Of a stretch of DNA of 64,000 nt, positions 13,501 through 26,500 are shown piece after piece. The stretch lies in NCBI RefSeq assembly GCF_019393635.1, contig NC_057865.1, positions 296,685,385-296,749,384 on the forward strand. Direction: 5' to 3'. The notes under the pieces were generated by a model. It made no database searches. It saw only the letters and a program-made list of their open reading frames with translations, and was not told the origin of the DNA. The first letter of the stretch is position 1. Every line of letters starts with the position of its first letter. The translations under genes and the position numbers were made by a program. The DNA comes from Dromiciops gliroides. Its lineage: Eukaryota; Chordata; Mammalia; Microbiotheria; Microbiotheriidae.

Positions 13501-16500
13501 CTGCTAGTTTCTGCTTCTCATTTAGAACTGGATTGAAGAATTCACTCTCTTTGGATTCTGAGGCCTGTATTCCATTCACTGTGTACTCAAGGCATAAACA
13601 CAAAGTTTCATATAGAGGGTAAACAACAGAATTCAACTTTCACCACACTGCCCCCCCCATAATCTTATGTATACAACACAGCCCACTCTTAACAGTTGAG
13701 AATAAAAGTAATACCATGCTGAAAAACCTTCACTGATGACCTGAGAAAACCCCAAATCCCCAGTGAGTATTTGGAACAGAGGGGGACAAGGCCCTGCCCT
13801 GCCCAACTATTGGGAACAAGACAAGAACCCTATGGGGACAGTTAATGAGGGTACCACATTAATGTCCCAGATGGGCTAAGAGAGGCCTATGTGGGGTGGT
13901 TTGTTGACTGAGTTACTGGGATGGCTCCCACAAGACAGCCTAGAGTTGGCAAAAGATCACTGAACCAGCATTTGCTAAGCACTCTGCCTAGCTTTCTAGG
14001 ACTATCTAACAAGTCATAGATGGGCAGCTTTGTGACAAAGTGTAAAAGAGACAGTTACCACTCACAGTAACAGACGTGTCAGATAAAGTATGGCTACCTC
14101 ATTTCTAACAGCACAACACCTATGTCCATGGAATGTGGTCTTATCAGGGAAATGGCATAAAGGCGATGTCAGAGAGATGCCCCGACTAGAAGAGGGGGCA
14201 GGCCAGTGCCAAGGACATTCCCTACCACATCAGGACGTCAATGCCAGCAGGCTGGCTGGACCTCTCCTTGGAGGGCTTGGACAAGACGCATGCAGGATGA
14301 GGAGGTGTGCTCAGCCAAAGGTGGGTCTACAAACTATCTGAGCCACAGACACCAGAAACTCAGCATGTCCAGAACAAGACTCTCATCTTTCTGGCATTCT
14401 CGAAATGGAGGAATACTACCAACTGACAGGGATTTGTGTGGGCACAAACACTGGCAGGAACAACCTAGAAAGCATTGCCAGAGACCACAAAATCTTGGGC
14501 ATGAAGCTGAAGACCACAAGGGCATGGGTTGTAGCTTCTTCATGGCAGATCTCTCAAGGCAAGAAGAGAAAAACTGATGGTGGTGGTGAAAAATTTGTTG
14601 TTTTTCCAGACCAGGGTTTAAGTAGAGACATGACAGGTTGCTAGCCAGAAATGGAGTGCACAAAAGGCCTCTGAGAACGTATCAGCAAACAGACTCCAGG
14701 AGCTGGGGAAGACGGACTGCCTATGCATAGCCCACGCTGGATGATCTGACAGCAGCCACCAAGCAGGAAGAACAGTAGTGAGGACGGCCACAACTTCTTA
14801 AGAGCTCAAACTCAAGAAGAGGGCTGGTGATAAAGCTCTCAAATGCCCACACCAAAATGCTCTGGTTCAGGGAATGAGTAAGAAGAGTTAGCGAGCCTAA
14901 TGCCAGGAGACACATTTTAGTTCCTAAGTATCACTAAGATGTGGTGGGATGATGGGAAAATGTTTCTAGATGGGGCCACCTTATTTAAAAGCAGCACAAT
15001 GGCTAAAAGGAGTTTGGGTGGGGTAGCATTAAACAAGTATATGTGAGCAAATTGTGGGGGGAGGACATTTGGGAGCACCAGGGACCACCCAAAGGAGAAG
15101 AGGAGTAATTCCAATTCCGGGAAGAGGTCACAGCCCTGGGCACAGAGGTGTGACATGTGGTGATGGGTGGCTTCCATCATACAGACGTTTGTTGGCACTC
15201 TCTCATTTCCGAAAGCAAAGACACTCGTCAGGACTTTCTCTAATGATGATTTCATCCTTCATCAAACAGACCAACCAACAAAGGGGATCTGATTTTCAGT
15301 GAGAGCAACTGGTTGTAGAGATGAAGGAAACCTTGGGGGTAAAGCCACTCCTGCCTCTCAAAGAGTTTGTGAATGAGAAAAGAAAAGCTAGGCACAAGCT
15401 AACATGCGCCCCAGATTCTGGGGACCCACATTTCAGAGGTTGCATGTAAGACCCAGGGACTAAAATTCAATGGACGTATGCTCAGGACTAGGATATCCCA
15501 GCCTGGCATGGGAAACTCTCAAGCACAAAATTCTGAAGAAACAAAGGGAAAGAATTCCAGTGAGGTTGAAAGCAAGAAACTGTTTGAAGAGACTGTGGTG
15601 CATGTAGAGAGCACGTTACTCGAGATTTTTAAAAGAGAGAAAGAGGACAAGGGCAGGAAATAGAGGGTGAATGCAAACGTGGGGCAAAGTACTAGAAGAC
15701 TAATAGCAGGAACAAAAAAGCTCAGGATGAGCTAAGGCTGATGAGGAAGGAGATAAAAAAGACATTGTAGGAGAAAGAGAAGGATGGATGGAACGGACTG
15801 GTATCTTGTAGAGGAGAATGCCTTTTGCCTGGAAAGACAGAACAAAAATGGCTCAAATAGGGAGTTTACACCCAGTATAAATCAGCAGACAATCAGAGAG
15901 TGCTGAGCGGCCCTTGATCTGCTCACCCGGCCCAAATAAACTACATTGTCAGGCACTGAAAGAAGGAGTGGTTGGGACTGCTCAACCACTGCCAGTGTTA
16001 TCTGCATGACAGAAGAGGAGGGGGGCCACTGGATTATAGGAAGGCAAATACAGTCCCAGTTTTGAAAAAATGTTGTCTACTGTGCAAAAATAAGCAGTGA
16101 GTTTGACTCTGATTCCTGCGAAAATTCTAGAATGTATCCTCCTAGTAGGAAACAAAGAGAACTACTATTCTGGACCCACTGGAAATACCCAGTTCAGTTC
16201 TGAGTGTCCCATTTTAGAAGAGACACAGAAGCAAAACATATCCAGAGAAGAGGGATTAGCGTGGGAGGCTAAAGACAATGGCATTTAAGGGTTGCTGGTA
16301 TAGCAAAGAACAGAGGATGTCATGTGGCTATGAGAGCTTCTTAGACATGTGAAGGGCTGACAGAACTAGCGGCAGTGGTGGGGAGGTACGGGAAAGCAGA
16401 TTTGGAGAGCTTAGGGAGATTTCCTTAACCTCCAGCACTGCTGGAGAACAGAGTGCAGGGGTTCACAAGGCAGAGAGCTCCCCCTCGTCAGTGGTGGTCA

Positions 16501-17553
16501 GCCCGGGCTGGAAGCGCTACATAAAGAACTCGTAAATAGGCCTGAGGAGGGCCGGGAGGACCCCACTCTGGCCTATCTCTGAATGTCCCTGACAAACCTT
16601 CTCACCCACTCAGCAAATTTTCAAATACACAGAAGTTACTTGTCTGCGTGGCAAACGTCACCATGTCAGGAACGGCACTGGTGCTTCTCTTCTTTGTTGC
16701 ATGGTCCTTTGGCTCCTTTGTTTTTTTCTTATTCTGAAAAAAAAGATTTTCCATCAAGTGCTTAAATGCTAAAAAGTTTAGAAAAACTAAAAAAAAAGCC
16801 CAAGTTTATACTGTATGAAAATGTAGCTTGTTGTACCCCGAGTCACATCCCTCTAAAACAGAAGACAGTTGGCACAGGAACCGAAGAGGGGAGAACACCC
16901 AGAGCTCTGTATTCCAGAAAAGGTGTTACTTAAGCAACCTAATGATGGCTTGGAGCTGGCACAAGGTAGTCAGGGAACTGCATCCTTTGCCCAGAGGGGA
17001 GCCAGGGCTCCAAGAGCCAAGCCAGCCCCACCCCCCCACCCCCGCCCCAATCAGTCTCCTGGACAGAGAGGCTCTGCTACGGGCCCTTTGTTTTGATCCT
17101 CTGCAGTGCTCCTGGAGGACCAGGGCTTTATCTGTCTGGACAGCACTGGACAAAACTACTGTTATTGTTCCATTCCCTTTCATGACACTATCAGAGAGAG
17201 AAGAGCCATCCAGGATTTTCCCCAACATCCCCCTGCCCAAATAAACAGAAACACCACAAAGACACGGCAAAAAACACATCAGAAAACAAAACCCAACCAA
17301 AACTGAAAAGCAGCAAAGAAAAGCACCAGTGTTACTGAAAAAGCCTGTAGGATGGACTCAGTGCAAATGGGAGAAGCAGTGTGTTCTCAGCTGGACAGCA
17401 CTTTAAAAAGAAGCCCAAAGGGGGCAGCTAGGTGGCACAGTGGATAAAGCATTGGCCTTGGATTCAGGAGTACCTGAGTTCAAATCTGGCCTCAGACACT
17501 TGACACTTACTAGCTGTGTGACCCTGGGCAAGTCACTTAACCCCCATTGCCCC

Positions 17554-17590
<37 letters not shown>

Positions 17591-20500
17591 TGCCCAAAGA
17601 AGGCAATACAAGCAGAGTTGTAACAAGGAGTTTTGGGGCCCTGGGAGGTTGTGTCTGTGCGTGCATGGGTGCGTGCATGCCTGGGGGGAAGGTGGGGGGC
17701 ACAGCTCAGGGCTCCTTGGTGGGAGGAGAGACCCCCAAAACACCAGGTTCTGGGGAGAGTTCATCTACACTCATGCTACATTCCCTGACAATCAACTGAT
17801 CAATTAATCAATCAATACTAAAAATATACCAGGCACTGTGTCAAAGAATGACACAATCCCATGTTATTAGGAACAAAAGCATCTGAGCAGCACAGAGGGC
17901 CAGCCCTCCTTTTAGGCAGGTGAAATCAAACCACCCAGCATTCTGATTTTGACCACCACAACCTGAAATCCGAGGCCTTTAGCACGTCTCAGACGTTGAG
18001 AGCTGGACTCAGATAAACCTGGGCCGAGAATCGAACAGTATTCTTACAGGCACTCCATTCCCTCACAGACACTGCCCCCCTACATAGTGCTGATTAATAA
18101 ATGAAACCTACAATCATTTCCCAAGTGTAAAAGGGGTTAGTAAAAGATTACCTTGTTTCCTTGCTTAAGAGCAGACTGTTCGTCAATAGCAGTATCTTGC
18201 AAATAGTTCCAAGTCCCAGAAACTTGTGGAGACTGTAAAATGATGCTTTCTGGAAATAATACTGTGGTTTTCGAAATGAAAAAAGAGGGACAGGAAATCA
18301 TCAAGGGAGCCCTTGCCATAGGGTCTTGCTCACCCCCAGGATCCAACCCAAAGGCCATGATCCTGTTCATGGTTCTCCCCCTTCCCTGGGTTTTCTCATG
18401 ACAAAAAACAAACAGGCATTCCCACGGAGTCCATACTCCCACCAACACGCAAGAGCAGAAAGGAAGAGAGACCAGAGCAAATGGGTTTCTTTTTGGCTAT
18501 TAGCACTTGCTGGATGAACATGGCTGAAATAGCTTGGAAAACAGAGTTTTAAAATGTGGGTGTCAAGTGGTCTAATTCCCCAAATTTCTTTTCAAAATGC
18601 CCTATTTTCAGGAAGCATTTTAGAATTGCTCACACCCAAGACCCCAAAAGAAACAGAAGGAGAGGGGCGACAGGACACCACAGACCCTGCGGTCTGACCT
18701 TTTTCGCCCAGGTGTATCGCCTGCTCCACTGCAAAGTGACACCTTCTGCTGGTTGTCCTGTGAAAAAGGAGAGCAGAGAAAATGTCAATGGGGCCTCCGT
18801 ATGAGTGCACTTTACTGCCACATTCCCCTAATTAAGAGACTTTTTTAGGGGCCAATTAGTAGATGAAAGAGATTCCCATGTGGGAGAAAACCAGGTAGGC
18901 CCCAGAGGCACATCCAGCTGATCAGGGGTCTTAGTCTTAGCCTCAGGATGAGAAAAGGGACAGAAACTCTATTGCGATTTCTGGAGGCAGAAAAGGACAA
19001 GATGGGATTGGGAGGCTGGGTGAGCTTAAGAGAGGCAATCTGTGTGAGGAGAGCTGATCTAGATCTCAAAGTGTAAAAAAGGACATTGCGATGATGGGCC
19101 TGGTTACAAAGCTAGAACCTGCCAGGAAGATCTGGCCAGACAGATTCACGTCGAGAGCGATGCAGGCTGCACCTGATAACACTGTTTACTGCCAATCACT
19201 TCGCTAGCTCCAGACAAGAGTGGGAGGAAGGGGACGTGAGGGTAGGATGGGGGGCTCAGGAAGAGGGCAGTGAGCCTCGCTGTAGACACTGATCATTCAT
19301 GTTGGTGCAAATCACCTTCATAAGACACCATCACTCCTATAAAACATCATCTTCCTCTAAACAGTAGGTGTTTTTTTTTTTTCAGGAGGGGAAGGAAGGA
19401 GGAAGACACGAGTGGCTGGAGTGGGCACTTGGGAGGAGCCCTAACTAAATGGCTTGCCCTGGGATCGGGAACAGATGCCAGGGAGGACAGAGATGGATAC
19501 TAGGCACAGAAAAAGCGTGAGGAGGTGCCAGCATACTAAACTTCATCTACAGAACTCCTACGGAACCAGCTTTGAAGGCAGCGAATCTCACACTGACAAG
19601 GCCTTCGGACACCTATTCTAGGCATTGACGTCCAGGTTGAAACGTGACTGTTCAGCAAACCATTCTTTGTAGATGACACCAACGTGGAAAGAACTTTAGC
19701 CTGGCTGGCTTTTGTTGCAACCATCAGGGATTTCAGATCTGTAGGGTGTCATGTTTTTGTATTGGGCCTGTCCTGGAAGAGACTGCCGGCAAGTTCCCCT
19801 GCCCAGTGCAGACGAGTAGCAGCTCCATAAGTCACTGCTACCTAGAAAGGCATGGGGGGGCCTCTGAGGCCAGGTCCTCCAGCCACACTGAGTGGGGCCT
19901 ACACTTGTGCTCTCTTCTCTCTCTCTTTCCTCTCTGTCTCCCCCCCCCCCCATGACAGCGTGATGAGCTCACCGTTTCTAAGAGTCACTTACTGTTTTCT
20001 GAATCTTCACGCTTGCACAGGTTCCTTTTGAGGATTAATTTAACTAGATGCTATCAAATTGTGGTTGGGAGCCACCAAACCCCCCAAACCTTGGAAAAAC
20101 CTCAGGGGAAAAACTGGACCATGTGAGGTTTTAGAGGCTGCCTTGACTTCAACCACATTAGACTAGGAGTGACTGGATTCAGAAAGTCAGTCCCCTAATA
20201 CTGAAGACCAGTTTTTGTTTAAACTTTTCCCTAAGTTGAAGTTCAGGCAACTTTACTGGAAAAATGAAGAAAGAGCAAGATGGCCCTGGAAACGAAAGGA
20301 AGGCTTTCAGAATTTTCACCAAGCACTTTACCGATTGAAAGTAAACTCAACGTCCATGGGCTCAAAGTTATAAGCTTCTTCAAACTCTGGATTGAGTTTA
20401 AGGGTCACATCTTCTTCGTGAATCTTAAAAAGGAACAGAGAATGTAACTGGGCTAAGTATCATGAAGTAGAATTTTTATTAACCAAAAATAGCTCTGTCT

Positions 20501-23500
20501 AAGAGCTGAAGTCCAAATTTATCTGCTTACGTATCTACAGTAGTTTAAATGGCCATTCCACTAGACTAACAAAGCAAGCAAACCAATGCTACTAAGCTTT
20601 GCACACCAGTGACTCCTCTGGATAACACAAGCAAGCATCACGTTCTCTGCTGGCAGAAACCAAAGTTGTCAGACGAGCAAAGATGGGGTATGCAGGGCTC
20701 TGATCATGGAGACCAAAATGCTAGAGGTCTCCTTAGGTCTGACTGTCAGGTCTCGGTGATCTAGGAGATGCTGCAAATCTTGTAAACCGAAGAATCAAAA
20801 GGAGTGCCAGTCGCATCATTGTATTTTAAGAAAAATACTAACAGGTGGGGGAGACGGGTCGACTTTTGACCCGCAGAAATGGCTGCCACTGGATGCCAAA
20901 GACTTTTTTGGGGGGGTGGGGCAGTGGGGTTAAGTGACTTGCCCAGGGTCACACAGCTAGTGTCAAGTGTCTGAGGTCACATTTGAACTCAGGTCCTTCT
21001 GAATCCAGGTCCTGTGTTCTATCCACTGTGCCACCTAGCTACCCCTGCCAAAGACTTTTGAAGTCCCTGAGTCTTGTCCATCATTTGGGAAGATGGCTAA
21101 GGGTGAGTAAGAAGCAAAGCTCCCTGTCTGCAAGAGGTACAGGCGGCCAAGGCAGGGCACCCACTCCTCTAGGGCAGAGTTCGGTTTGGATTTGTCTTTG
21201 TATTTTCAGAGCCCAAACACGGAGTGGGCATTCAATTATGGGAGGCTGAACTGACAAATAGTTCTAGACTCTCATTCAAGAAAGGAATTTGGTCAGAGAC
21301 TCTCCTTTGTATCTGAGATCTCAAGAGAAGAGTCCCAGGCCCCCAAAAGGTCAATAAAATGGTATCACCAGGCCATGCCTCATGCTAGGAATGCCCTTCC
21401 TCTTCATGTAAAAACCCATCAAGTACCACGTTGGGCATGAAGCTTTTCCTGATCCCCACAACGACCTTGTTTTTAAGCACTTTGTGTACACTTGCATTTT
21501 GGCACTTCACCTTTATGCTCTAAGATTTAAACTCAGGCACTGGTTATTGTCCCATTAGAATGCAAGCTCCCAAAAGCAAGGATTGTTTTGTTTATGGTTC
21601 TTGGAGCCCCAGGGCCTGGCAAGAGACGGTATTTAATAAATACCCAAACACTCCATTCTGGTATATTCAGTGTGTAGCAGTGTGCACACCTCAATAACGC
21701 CTTCCCTGTGCCAGACTGGGAGCTTCATGAGGCTCAAGACTAGGCTGTATCTTCCCCTCCTTCTCCCGAGGTGACAGGCCTAGACTACACAACAGGTGCT
21801 TAACGGCCAGAGACCCAGAATGAGGTGCAGTCAGTTTCTTGTGAATGACCACCCTCGTTTGTCTGCATTATGACAGAGTGAGAGAGAGTGTGGACTCTTC
21901 GTGCTTTACACATGGGAAAGCAGATGGTGTGGGATGGCTCCTCTGGGTCCAACTTGGGTCTTCTGACTCCAGTCCTCCAACTATGGTCATGTCCCAGGTT
22001 GGTCCCAGCCTTAAGTCCTATGACCTAAGCATGGCTCCGCAGGTTGCTACAGTGTCTGCTCACAGGGAAGGGGAAGGAGGAAGGCAGCAATTCGTCTCAG
22101 GCTCCAGAGGCTTCCAAGATGAGCCCCAGACTCCCTCAAGTACTTGTTACACATGCACACTCACACGCGCGCACACACGCCTCATCTCTGTAGCTTCACA
22201 GGCCTGGGAAGACAGAGCCTGTGGCAGATGCCTTCCCAAGTAGATGAAGAAGAACCCAAGGCAAGTGTCTTCCTGGGTTCATAGAAGAACATAAGTAAAA
22301 CCCCAACCCTCTAACTGAAGACATGCCACCACTAGGACAGAGCGCTACATGATGCATGTCAGGGATCAGGGCAGAACGAGCTGGAATCTAAAAAGTGGAA
22401 TTATTAAGACACATGCCAGGTCATCTCTACCAGTACAGGAGGAAGGCCCCTTTAGAGACTGCTTGTCTGTGAACCCTCTGGGGGTTTGGAGGGCCTGTAA
22501 GAGTGTGGGGGTGGGAGGGCCCTCAAAGCTCATGGACTTCGCAGTTGTGCTGAGAGGTGCCAGCTCCCCGGATCATCACATCCCGAAGTTTCCCGTGACT
22601 CACCTCGGTCACGTAGCCAATGTACTCGATCACATGCTCGTTGTAGTCCTGGCTTTTTAAAATCACTTTGTCTCCTGGTTAAGAAAACAAGACTCACTTC
22701 TACACATGAACATTAAACAGTACACTTCCAAAACCCCCAATGAAGCACCTACTGTGTTCCAGACAGTGAGATTGGAAGGACAGAAGCAGGTCATGGCCCA
22801 GATATCCCAGGGGGAAGAGTTGGGGGGGAGAGGCTCAGTCTGCTCCCTGGGCCCCAGCTGTCCTCCCCTACTCTTGCCCTTCCATGTCCAGACCCACCGA
22901 CAGCCCAGCCTATTTCTCACTTCATTTCCCCCACCTTCTAATGAGTTTATCCTACGACATTGGGTCTGAGGGTCATCTGGAGGTGTTCAGTATAGCCTGC
23001 ACCAAACCATCAGCCCCATCAAGTCCAGGCCCACGTCTCCTCCACACCAAGGACTGTGCTTTGCATTGACTCAGTGCTGACTTAATGAACAAGGTTAAGA
23101 TGGGGTAGAGAGGCAAGAGAGAGAGAAACAGAAGGAACCAGGGGCCAAACGACCAGAAGGAGGGCTGAAAACGGGTTCAGGAAAGCAGGGAACGGGATGG
23201 GAGTAGAGTCTGGTCAGAATCAAGAATGTGTGTGGGCCCTCCAGGAAGCCGAGGGGGAGGCTAAGCAAGGGAAAGAATGGAAGGAACAGAGACCAATGCA
23301 GGGTCATCAATATAATGTCCTGGAAGATGGCAAAGAAGGAGTCAGAGATTCCAGAAGCCTGTGAGCCCGGTGTTCACCAGTCACAGAGAGAAGACTGTTT
23401 TAGAATGAATGTACTCCAGTGCATACTGTAACGGAAATCCTATCAGGGAATGGAAATGTTATGCAAATAAAAAAGAAAAGAATGTATCCGTTTTCAGTGT

Positions 23501-26500
23501 CTTTTCTTCCTCTGATTTTGGACCTTCTCTGTATAGTGAGATGGCCTGAGTCCAACACCCACCTGCATACAACGACGGGCGACTCTCTGCTAATCCTGGC
23601 ACTTCCAAAACCAATAAGTTTCCATTCTTTTTCAAAATGACTCCGCTCATATAGAACTCTCTGATTTCTAGCTCAGCATGAATCTCCTCCAGCCACAGCA
23701 GAGTGGAAAACTTATCTTTATAGTTGGACATATTCAGCAGCTGAAACAAAGAGTTGAATTAGAGAAAGGACTAGTAGTATCCTAAGGAATAAGGAATTCC
23801 CAAACTGAAGGCTAACTCATGTACTAAGCACAGCCTAGGATCCTACCAGTGATGCCCTTGGGGGCCCTGGGATGCACAGGCCTGGGGCAGCCTCCCACCT
23901 GTCCTGCTCCCCAACACAGGGGGACCCTCGCCTGCCCCTCTCTGGTGCTGGTGTTCAGCAGCAGCATGAGCTCTGTCTCTCGCGCTTCCACATGGGGCTG
24001 TTGGTATACAGACACATCAAATCTCACCTTATTTTCTTTCTCCATGGTGACCACTGGTGCTCAACTCTTTGGGGTTTCTGGTCACTTTGTAGGATGGAAC
24101 ACTGTTGGTGTCTAAAGTCTGATAAATGGACTCTTAGTATTTTAAGTTAAAGAGGACCAGAAAAATGTTTCTCCAATAGATTCTTATATTGCTACAGAGA
24201 TAGCAAGGTATGTGGAGAGAATGCTGGGGGACCTGAGCAAAGAAGGTCCTGGAGACACGCTGGGTCTTATCTCCAAAGTCACAGAGGGACAGGCATCAGC
24301 TTTGGTGGAGGAAACTCCTTACACTGATGAAATCAGATCCTCTACATAGTCTCATTTCCCCACTCGGTGACCCCCTCCCATTACAATAAACAAAGCAAAA
24401 CAATACCGTTTCCCTGCCACATCATGACTGTCCCCTTCGGGGGTTCGGGTTGGCATAAGAAATTAAATGGGAATTTTGGGGGGTTTTGTGGAAGGCACAG
24501 ACGACACGCAAAGGCCAGCAGATGACAGAAAAAGTTTTGGAACTTGGAAATGCATAAAATATATGTACATTATTGTATAATATCAAACCAAACTTTACAC
24601 TAGATACTGTAAACACCCCATAAAAAAAAGAAAAAAGAAAAAATTGAGACTTCTTCTCTGGAATGAAGGGAATGCCAAAAAATTTTACACGGATTTCCAG
24701 ATTGTGGGGGCACTAAGCCCCCTCACCCCTAAGACGTGGAAGGGGTAACTAACCCTAAGTGGTCAAGTAAAACAGATTCCCAAACTGGCCATTCCATATT
24801 TTCTCCTACATGAGGCTCTATTCAGAATGCAAAATCCAACCAAGATAATCGTAATCACTTAAAACGTCACCCAACCTTTCATGCTGTGCTAATGTAGTAG
24901 GACACCAGTCTTCTTCATTTCACTGGGAAGAAACTGGGAAAAGTTGTAAGCGCTAAAGCAAAGCAATGCGCCGTGCAGTGCGTGAAGAACACGGCATGGT
25001 AACTCACACTTATAAATAAGCATAAGAGCTGAATTGTAAAGGCTGTCGTCCTGTGACGTCCCTACTCGAATGTTCTCTTAAAAGGAGAACGTGCCTGGGA
25101 GCGTGGACAGTTCCTAAAGGGACCAAAGGTCCAGCTTGCAGCAAAGGCCCCCCAGGGGCCTGCAGAAAGGTTCGGTGCAGCCCCTGGAGCAAAGATAAGC
25201 ACTGTCCGACAACAGGGCTGCCATGGGAGATGGGAAACAAGACAGACAGAGCAGCTCTCATCGTTCTTACCTCCGCAAGCAGTGGTTGAAAAGTTAATAT
25301 ATCTAGCTGTTGTTCCACACATCTTTTTAGTCTATCTGGTATGGGATATTGTGGGAGGAAACTTGGCAACTGTCTTCTTAGATTCCTTAAAAATAAGTCC
25401 ATAAAATCAGTAAGTAAACATCCCCATTATGTTAAGGGTCTTTATTTTCAATGAAATTCACTCCTTTATAATATCCTCCCCCCAATTTTAGCCAAATTCC
25501 TCCAGAATTTTCGCTACAACGTGTAAAAGTGGTCGACTCTGTTAGAAATGCCATGATTTACCTTAATTTCCTGCTAAAAGAATAAAAAGATAATGAATGA
25601 GCATAGGGATTTCCATGTCCCTAATATCTCACATTTATGTAAGTTCAAGTTTACAAAGCACTTTCTTCAAACACAATTTTGCCAGGCAGCTACAGCAGCA
25701 TAACTAACCCATTTTACAGATGGGTAAACGTAGACTAAGAGAGGATCAAGGATTTGCTCAAAGTGACAGAAACCAGTGAATTTCAGTCAAAATTTGACAC
25801 TATGTTTTGTGGCTTTGAGTCCAGCACCTGCTCCTAGTAAAATAAGAACGAAAAGCCAGGAACAAATGGAAGATAGAAAACAGTTTTTCACAAAGTGAGG
25901 ACGGGGCTCCTGTGGCATGGACACCCTCCTACATCGGATGTCAGCTGGCCATGCGCCACAACCTCTCCTCGGGCCTGAGCTCCCTGGCCACAGGCCTCCT
26001 GGACAATGGGCTCAGGAGGAGAGTGACCTCCTCTGGGGTGGCAGCTGGAAGAAAAGGCTTCATTCACCACAGGATCCTAAGGGAAGGGAATAATTGGGAA
26101 AGTGGCCACGTGGTTGACAGTTTGTCACGTGTAGCTCAGGCCATTAGAGCATGGTGCTCATGGTCACGTGAGCCAGAGAACACCGTGAGGCCTGCCTACC
26201 TCACGCAGAGGAAATGATCCCTTGGCCTGCAATGGCCCCTGTTTGAGTGGGAACAGACCAAGGTCCCCGGGTCCCTCCACCTGAGGGCAGGTGAGCAGCA
26301 AGGCTTTCCCAAATAAAGACCAGCACATGCCCGGCACACACTCGTTCCAGTACCTTTTCTGCGTTGTCACCACCACAGTTGTCTTAGGCGACGTCAGAAC
26401 TTGGGTGGCTTTCGACTTTTTCCAAGAAAAAGGCTCCGTGACAGCTATGAGCAATTCTTCTTCACTCAGTACATTAACTTCGACGTAACGCCCGATAACG

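Noticed and set aside
25387..25396. TTAAAAATAA, a perfect MEF2-type site, considered as part of the heart-specific MOV10L1 promoter
   Set aside because: It is the complement of the polypyrimidine/acceptor sequence of exon 10, so the match follows from the splice site.
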